DNA from: Paraburkholderia acidisoli
GTDB taxonomy: Bacteria > Pseudomonadota > Gammaproteobacteria > Burkholderiales > Burkholderiaceae
Reading direction: 5' to 3'
NCBI RefSeq assembly: GCF_009789675.1
Contig: NZ_CP046914.1
Coordinates: 930,001-994,000 of the forward strand
DNA: 64,000 nt
Under the pieces are notes generated by a model. It was not told where the DNA came from and did not search any database. It was given only the letters and a program-made list of their open reading frames with translations. Below are positions 59,291 through 64,000 of this stretch, piece after piece (positions within the stretch are counted from its first letter, which is position 1; every line of letters starts with the position of its first letter). Position numbers and translations under genes: made by a program.

Positions 59291-61648
59291 TTAGGCGACC
59301 AGCGCTTCTTGCTTGTCTTCAGCCACGTCGCCGACCTGCACCGCCCATGCCTGCGGCAGACGCACGATGGTCTGGAAGTGGCGATATTCGGCCCCGGTGC
59401 GCTCGTCGGTGAAACGCAGGTCGATCGCGCCGCCTTCGCGTTCGAGGAACGCGCGCACCGCATCCATGCCCACGCCGCGGCCCGACACTTCGGTCACTTG
59501 CGCCGCCGTCGAGAAGCCCGAGCGGAAGATGAAGCCGGCGATCACGTCGTCGCTCACCGCTTCGTCCGCGCCGATCCAGCCGCGCTCCACGGCAATGCCG
59601 CGAATGCGGGCGAGCGCGAGGCCGCGGCCGTCGTCGCCGAGCGTCAGGTGCAGCGCGCCGTCCAGCACGTTCATGTCGATCTGGATATGACCCGCTTCGC
59701 CCTTGCCTTGTGCACGGCGCTGCGCCGGCATTTCGATGCCGTGGTCGAGCGAGTTGCGCAACAGATGCATGAACACGTCGCGCACGGTGCCCGAGGTTTC
59801 GCTACGCAGGCGATAACCGTGGTCTTCGATGCTCACGACCGGCGCGATCTTGCCGAGTTCTTCCGCGAGCGACGGCAGCGATTCCGTCACGCCCGCGAGC
59901 GCATCTTCCACCCGCTCGGTGCCGATGCCGCGCAGCGTGCGGCGCAGTTCGGCGCGCATCGTACGCAGTGCGTGCAGGTCGTTGTCGTCGGTGTGCTCCA
60001 CGATACGCAGCGTCGCTTCAATCGCGTCGCGGGCAATGCTGATGTTCGCTTCGTCGGCTTCCGTGCGCGGACCGCGACCGAGGCTCACCGAGTTGATGCT
60101 CGCGTAATGCTCGACGGCGGCCTTTACACGCGCCAGATCGTCGATCAGCGCCTGCTGGTCCCACACGTGATCGGGGTCGTCGCGGCGCAGCGCGTCGTAA
60201 CGCTGCTCGACTTCGTGCGCCACGCCCGTGACGTGCTGCAGGCTGTACGTGCGCGCGTTGCCCTTGATCGTGTGCATGTTGCGGAACAGCTCGGCGATCG
60301 CGTTGGCGTCCGCGCAATCGTGCTGACGAATGATGCGTTCGTTTTCGTGGATGAAGTCCGTTGCGCTGTCCACGAAGTGGTGGAACTTCTCTTCGTTGAC
60401 CGCGAGAATTTCGCCGATCATTTCCAGGCGGCGCTTCTGCTCGCCCGCTTCGGCCGCGAGTTCGCGCAGTTCCGTCACGTCGCGCACGCACAGCATCAGG
60501 CGCACGACCACGTCGTTTTCGTCGGTGATCGCGGACCAGCTCAGGTCCAGCACCTTGGCGCGGCCGTCCGGCAGCGTGCGCGTGACTTCGTTCACGAGCA
60601 AGTGCTGGTTGAACGCGAAGTTCACGTCGTCTTCGCCGAGACAGGCGTACACGGCGGCGTCGATCTGCGAAAGCGTGTCGGCGTCGAGTTCCGTGTGCGA
60701 GAACACGAGGTCCATGAGCGAGCGGCCGGCAATGTCGTTGGTCTCGAAGATCGCTTCGAGGTACGCCGAGTACTCGCTGTGGATCGTCGCGCCTTCGACG
60801 ACGGTGAGAATACCTTGCTGCATGTTCTGCAACATCGCCTGAATGTCGGCGGTCTTGCGCTTGAGCTGTGCGGAGCTGTGCTGGATCTTCTCGATCATGC
60901 CGTTGAACGCAACGATCGAATGACCGATCTCGTCCATGCGGCCAACCGGCACGCGGCGCGTGAAGTCCTGATTCGACGCGATCTCGCTCATCTCTTCCTG
61001 CATGCGCGAGAGCGGGCGCGTGATCTGGCGATACAGCAGCAGACCGATGATCGTGAGCAGCAGCACGGCGCCGCCCGTCACGCCGGCAATGGCGCTCGTG
61101 GTGGTGTCGAGCGTGCCGTTGAGCGTGTTGATCGCGTCGTCTTTCTGGCGGTTCTTTTCCACGCGCATCGTCGTGACGATGCCTTCGAGTTCGTCGCGAT
61201 ACTCGGCAACGTTTGCGAAGAGGTAGGCTTGCGCGAGTTCGTTCTTGCCGCTCTCCTTCATCTTCGCGGTGTCGTCGATCGCCGAGAAGTAGTTCGCGAG
61301 GCTTTCTTGCGCCTGCGAAACGAGACCGTCCTGCGCGTGGCTCGCGGCGGCCTTGCGCTGCACTTCGAGCGCGGCGCGCAACGCGGCTTCCTTGGCCTTG
61401 AGGTCGTTCTGCGCGAGCGACGCCACGGTGGCGTCGGGTGCGTAAACGAGCGTCATGGTCGCGAGCTGCACGTCTTTGACGAGCGACACGAGATCGGAAG
61501 AAGCGAGCGCGCTCGGCACGACGCCTTGAGTCACCTGGCGTACGTCGGAAGCACTGCGGCGAGCCTGATAAACCGCGTAACCGCCAATGGCGGTCAGCGC
61601 AACGAACATCAGGACGATGAGAAGCGTAATGCGATGACGGATGGTCAT
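59291..61648 (-). CDS. Membrane-bound CheA-like sensor kinase (sensor-HAMP-PAS-Hpt-ATPase)
   Basis: A 785-residue hybrid. Transmembrane helices at about 7-27 and 186-207 flank an extracytoplasmic four-helix sensor; HAMP about 208-262; a PAS-like domain about 270-400 (GILTVVEGATIHSEYSAYLE; VRLMLCVRDVTELREL); an Hpt domain with phospho-His459 (FRNMHTIKGNARTY); a dimerisation helix region; and a CheA-type ATPase with N box HLLRNSLDHGIE (Asn632), G1 GDDGRGL (671-677) and G2 GRGVGMDAV (723-731). It stops after the ATPase: the CheW-like P5 regulatory domain and the P2 CheY-docking domain of CheA are absent. It is the first gene of the chemosensory operon. Signal unknown. Confidence 0.9.
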   Translation of the reverse strand: MTIRHRITLLIVLMFVALTAIGGYAVYQARRSASDVRQVTQGVVPSALASSDLVSLVKDVQLATMTLVYAPDATVASLAQNDLKAKEAALRAALEVQRKAAASHAQDGLVSQAQESLANYFSAIDDTAKMKESGKNELAQAYLFANVAEYRDELEGIVTTMRVEKNRQKDDAINTLNGTLDTTTSAIAGVTGGAVLLLTIIGLLLYRQITRPLSRMQEEMSEIASNQDFTRRVPVGRMDEIGHSIVAFNGMIEKIQHSSAQLKRKTADIQAMLQNMQQGILTVVEGATIHSEYSAYLEAIFETNDIAGRSLMDLVFSHTELDADTLSQIDAAVYACLGEDDVNFAFNQHLLVNEVTRTLPDGRAKVLDLSWSAITDENDVVVRLMLCVRDVTELRELAAEAGEQKRRLEMIGEILAVNEEKFHHFVDSATDFIHENERIIRQHDCADANAIAELFRNMHTIKGNARTYSLQHVTGVAHEVEQRYDALRRDDPDHVWDQQALIDDLARVKAAVEHYASINSVSLGRGPRTEADEANISIARDAIEATLRIVEHTDDNDLHALRTMRAELRRTLRGIGTERVEDALAGVTESLPSLAEELGKIAPVVSIEDHGYRLRSETSGTVRDVFMHLLRNSLDHGIEMPAQRRAQGKGEAGHIQIDMNVLDGALHLTLGDDGRGLALARIRGIAVERGWIGADEAVSDDVIAGFIFRSGFSTAAQVTEVSGRGVGMDAVRAFLEREGGAIDLRFTDERTGAEYRHFQTIVRLPQAWAVQVGDVAEDKQEALVA

Positions 61649-61816
61649 GTCGAAATCCCCGGGCCTTCGTTTGCCGGCCGCGCTATGACTGCGCGACTCA
61701 TGGCAATAGCGGCCAATTTATTCACGGTGGATATTGACGGTTAGGTATGACGAAATGATGAATGTTGTTATTCCGTCACATTGGCCCTATTTCCATGCCC
61801 GTTTCGCTCGCGTGAC

Positions 61817-62359
61817 TCAGTCGGGCACGGCGGGATCGTCGAGAAAGCACACCATCAGTTCGTCGTCGACATATTCGCCTGCGATACACAGGCCGCGCGG
61901 CTCGACGCCATAGCGTACGAAACCCAGCGAACGATAGAGCGCCTGCGCGCGCGGGTTTTGCGAACTCACTACGAGATTCACCTGCATCACGCCGCGCTCG
62001 CGCGCTTCGGCAATCGCGCGCACCAGCAATTGCCGGCCAAGGCCCGTGCGCCGATACGCCGGATCGACGAACACGCCCCAGATGAACGCCTTGTGCGCTT
62101 CCTTTTGCCGCGCGTTACGCATGAGGCCCGCGATGCCCACGAGCGTTTCGCCATCGAACGCGCCAAATACAATTTGCGTCTCGCTCGTGCGCACGCGCGC
62201 GACGTTCTGCTCGTGCGTGTACGCCGCCTCTTCTTCGTACGTGGGCACGATGCCCGCCGGATAGTTTTGCGCCGCATGCAGACGCATGGCGTGAAAAGCC
62301 GCGGCGTCCTGCTCGATCAGCGGGCGAATCGTGAATGGCGTGGGCTTCGGTTCGTTCAT
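61817..62359 (-). CDS. GNAT-family N-acetyltransferase
   Basis: A 180-residue acetyltransferase. The acetyl-CoA loop is VDPAYRRTGLGRQLLVRAIA (about residues 98-117) and the C-terminal motif is QNPRAQALYRSLGFVRYG. The substrate is probably a small amine or amino acid; not determined. The ATG at 62359 is chosen because the fold begins with FTIRPLIEQDAAAFHAMRL; upstream in-frame residues overlap the divergent promoter region. It is divergent from the AraC-type gene. Confidence 0.9.
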   Translation of the reverse strand: MNEPKPTPFTIRPLIEQDAAAFHAMRLHAAQNYPAGIVPTYEEEAAYTHEQNVARVRTSETQIVFGAFDGETLVGIAGLMRNARQKEAHKAFIWGVFVDPAYRRTGLGRQLLVRAIAEARERGVMQVNLVVSSQNPRAQALYRSLGFVRYGVEPRGLCIAGEYVDDELMVCFLDDPAVPD

Positions 62360-62457
62360 GGCGAGGTTCGCATCGACGAGGACCTTCAAGGCTAACACGC
62401 GCTCGCGCAGCAATGCGTTGCGCTAAGATGGAATGTCCGATTCGCTTGAGCCATGTC

Positions 62458-63273
62458 ATGACGTCGAGCACCGATCCCTTCTTCTGGCGCGATGCCGCGC
62501 TGCCGTTCGTCGAAGTGCGCGCGATCGCCGATGGCCGCAAGGTGCGTTACGGCCGTCACGCGCATCGCACGTTTTCCATTGGCGCGGTCACGGGCGGCCG
62601 CAGCACGTATTCGAACGGCGCAACGCTCGCGCATATCGGCGCGGGCGCGGTTGTCGTCATCAATCCCGAAGTCGCGCACGCGTGCAATCCGGAAGCGGAC
62701 GCGCCGTGGTCGTACCGCATGTTTTATGTCGACGTGGCATGGCTCGCGAAATTGCAGCACGAACTGGGCTTTGGCGCACAAGAAGGTTTTCGTCCGTTCG
62801 TGCAAACGCTCACGCATGAGCCTGCATTGTTCGACGGACTCAATGCCCTTTATGCGTTGCTCGTCGACCCGCACGAAAGTACGCTGCGCAAGGAAAGCGC
62901 GCTCACCACGTATTTCACGCGGCTTCAGCAGTCGCTCAATCCGGCGCCGCTGAATGCACGCGAACCGAATGGGCGTCTCGCGCGCGCCGCCGAATTCATC
63001 GACGACAACTACACGCGCGCGCTCAAACTCGAAGAGATTTGCGCGGCCGCCGGGTTGTCGCCGTCTTATTTGATTCGTGCGTTTCGCGAGCAATACGGTA
63101 TGACGCCGCACGCGTATGTCGTAAACCGGCGCATCGAATTCAGCCGTGCGCAATTGCGGCGCGGTCATGCCATAGCCGATGTTGCCGCCGAAGCCGGTTT
63201 CGCCGATCAGGCGCATTTGCAGCGCGCGTTTCGTCAGTTCGTGGCGGCCACGCCGGGGCAGTATCGCGGGTGA
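62458..63273 (+). CDS. AraC-family transcriptional regulator
   Basis: A 271-residue AraC regulator. The N-terminal cupin domain (VRYGRHAHRTFSIGAVTGGR; LAHIGAGAVVVINPEVAHAC) senses a ligand; the C-terminal domain has LKLEEICAAAGLSPSYLIRA and IADVAAEAGFADQAHLQRAF followed by RQFVAATPGQYR. Such AraC proteins frequently pair with a LysE-type exporter, here the convergent gene 43 bases downstream. The ATG at 62458 is the first methionine after the divergent promoter region; no strong ribosome site. Confidence 0.92.
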   Translation: MTSSTDPFFWRDAALPFVEVRAIADGRKVRYGRHAHRTFSIGAVTGGRSTYSNGATLAHIGAGAVVVINPEVAHACNPEADAPWSYRMFYVDVAWLAKLQHELGFGAQEGFRPFVQTLTHEPALFDGLNALYALLVDPHESTLRKESALTTYFTRLQQSLNPAPLNAREPNGRLARAAEFIDDNYTRALKLEEICAAAGLSPSYLIRAFREQYGMTPHAYVVNRRIEFSRAQLRRGHAIADVAAEAGFADQAHLQRAFRQFVAATPGQYRG

Positions 63274-63316
63274 TGCCGGCTTGAATGCGCGCGCGTTTAG
63301 TACGTTTATCGCGCAG

Positions 63317-63916
63317 TCAATGCAGTAACAACCCGATCGCGCTCGCCGCGAGCAGCACGGCCATCACGCGATTCACGAAGCGCACGCGCGCGGCCTTGCG
63401 CAATGCGTGACGCAGCGAGGCGCCCGCCCACGCCCAGCACGCGATCGACAGATAGCACACCACGAAATAGATCGCGGCGAATTGCCAGACGAGCGCAGGC
63501 TCGCCGCTCGCCGCGTAAGCGCCCACGCCCGCCACCGAAGCGAGCCACGCTTTGGGATTGAGCCATTGCATCGCGGCACCGACCATCAACGAAGGGCCGC
63601 GCGCGGAATCGTTGGTGTCAAAGCGGCCACTGTCGATGGCGAGCCGATACGCCACGTACAGCAGAAATGCCACGCCCGCCCATTCGATCGCGCGCGCGAG
63701 AAACGGCCAGCGCAATAGCAGCGCATGCATGCCGAGCCCGATCAGCAGCAACAGCAACGCAAAACCCACGGTAGCGCCCGTGACGTGACGCAGGCTCGCG
63801 CGCAATCCATAGCGCGCGCCCGCGCTCAGCGCGACGACATTCACGGGCCCGGGTGTGATGGACGTGGCCAGTGCGAAAGCGGCCATCGACAACGCGTTAG
63901 TTACGGCTTGATTCAC
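63317..63916 (-). CDS. LysE/RhtB-family amino-acid exporter
   Basis: A 199-residue inner-membrane exporter with six helices. The N-terminal ATSITPGPVNVVALSAGARY is diagnostic of LysE/RhtB, and GAAMQWLNPKAWLASVAG is the second conserved block. It exports amino acids or related metabolites. I take GTG at 63916 as start because GAGGA lies 7 bases upstream; a TTG at 63949 is less supported. Convergent with the AraC-type gene that probably controls it. Near the window edge but complete. Confidence 0.9.
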   Translation of the reverse strand: MNQAVTNALSMAAFALATSITPGPVNVVALSAGARYGLRASLRHVTGATVGFALLLLLIGLGMHALLLRWPFLARAIEWAGVAFLLYVAYRLAIDSGRFDTNDSARGPSLMVGAAMQWLNPKAWLASVAGVGAYAASGEPALVWQFAAIYFVVCYLSIACWAWAGASLRHALRKAARVRFVNRVMAVLLAASAIGLLLH

Positions 63917-64000
63917 GGCATTCCTCGTTACGCCCTGCGGCGAAATCAAATACCGTGGAGCGTAAGCGCGCCGCGCGCGAGCGTATTGAAGAAAATTACC

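Overview
The window is GC-rich (mostly 60-70 percent by eye), densely packed and strongly biased to G or C at third codon positions. Gene content points to a Burkholderiaceae genome of the Paraburkholderia/Burkholderia group: a short H-NS protein with the YRNPKTGETW DNA-binding core, DUF2950/DUF3300 neighbours, several LysR/AraC/MarR regulators, 36-helical chemoreceptors without a C-terminal pentapeptide, and a non-phosphorylating sugar-acid pathway. No insertion sequence, prophage, CRISPR array or rRNA was seen. One tRNA, tRNA-Val(GAC), is present with its promoter and terminator. I count 55 protein genes. The lineage is inferred from protein character, not from a database search.

Layout. 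1-4.4 kb: an MgtC-family membrane protein, an AGE-family sugar epimerase, a chemoreceptor with a sigma-28-like promoter, and a hotdog thioesterase. 4.5-14.7 kb: a complete L-fucose-type catabolic operon (FAH hydrolase, SDR dehydrogenase, lactonase, aldo/keto reductase, two-part UxaA-family dehydratase, then ABC permease, ATPase and binding protein) with a divergent IclR regulator; a 14-bp palindrome lies between them. 14.7-25.8 kb: a TPR/O-GlcNAc-transferase-like protein, an acyl-CoA-synthetase/GNAT fusion, prfC, H-NS, a LuxR-type regulator behind a perfect 16-bp palindrome, and two small envelope proteins. 26-38.8 kb: organic-acid uptake and oxidation (GntP permease, a two-headed LysR regulator, a DctA-type carrier, a DUF1932 dehydrogenase, an ACS-family MFS carrier), tRNA-Val, a TauD-type dioxygenase, a D-amino-acid dehydrogenase with an in-frame minisatellite, a second chemoreceptor and a YeeE-type sulfur transporter.

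38.9-53.9 kb: envelope genes (SYLF lipoprotein, DUF2950, DUF3300, TAXI-type binding protein), a MarR regulator, an AhpD-like protein divergent from an AraC regulator, then an outer-membrane/EmrB/EmrA efflux operon preceded by a second, paralogous MarR gene. The two MarR genes share an identical 16-bp sequence containing a palindrome, and a near match lies just upstream of emrA. A LysR gene, a small winged-helix protein and a MocR-type regulator follow. 54-56.5 kb: a YdeP-type molybdopterin oxidoreductase.

56.5-61.7 kb is the most unusual part: five same-strand genes for a compact chemosensory-like phosphorelay. They encode a membrane-bound CheA-like kinase with its own sensor, HAMP and Hpt domains but no CheW-like domain; a minimal single-span MCP signalling hairpin; two CheX/CheC-type proteins, one fused to a receiver that has lost its phospho-aspartate, both ending in the same GELELF tail; and a canonical CheY. 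No cheW, cheR or cheB is in the window. 61.8-64 kb: a GNAT acetyltransferase, an AraC regulator and a LysE-type exporter. A recurring small-scale theme is short tandem duplication sitting on gene boundaries or inside genes (12523, 24636, 34343, 56912).
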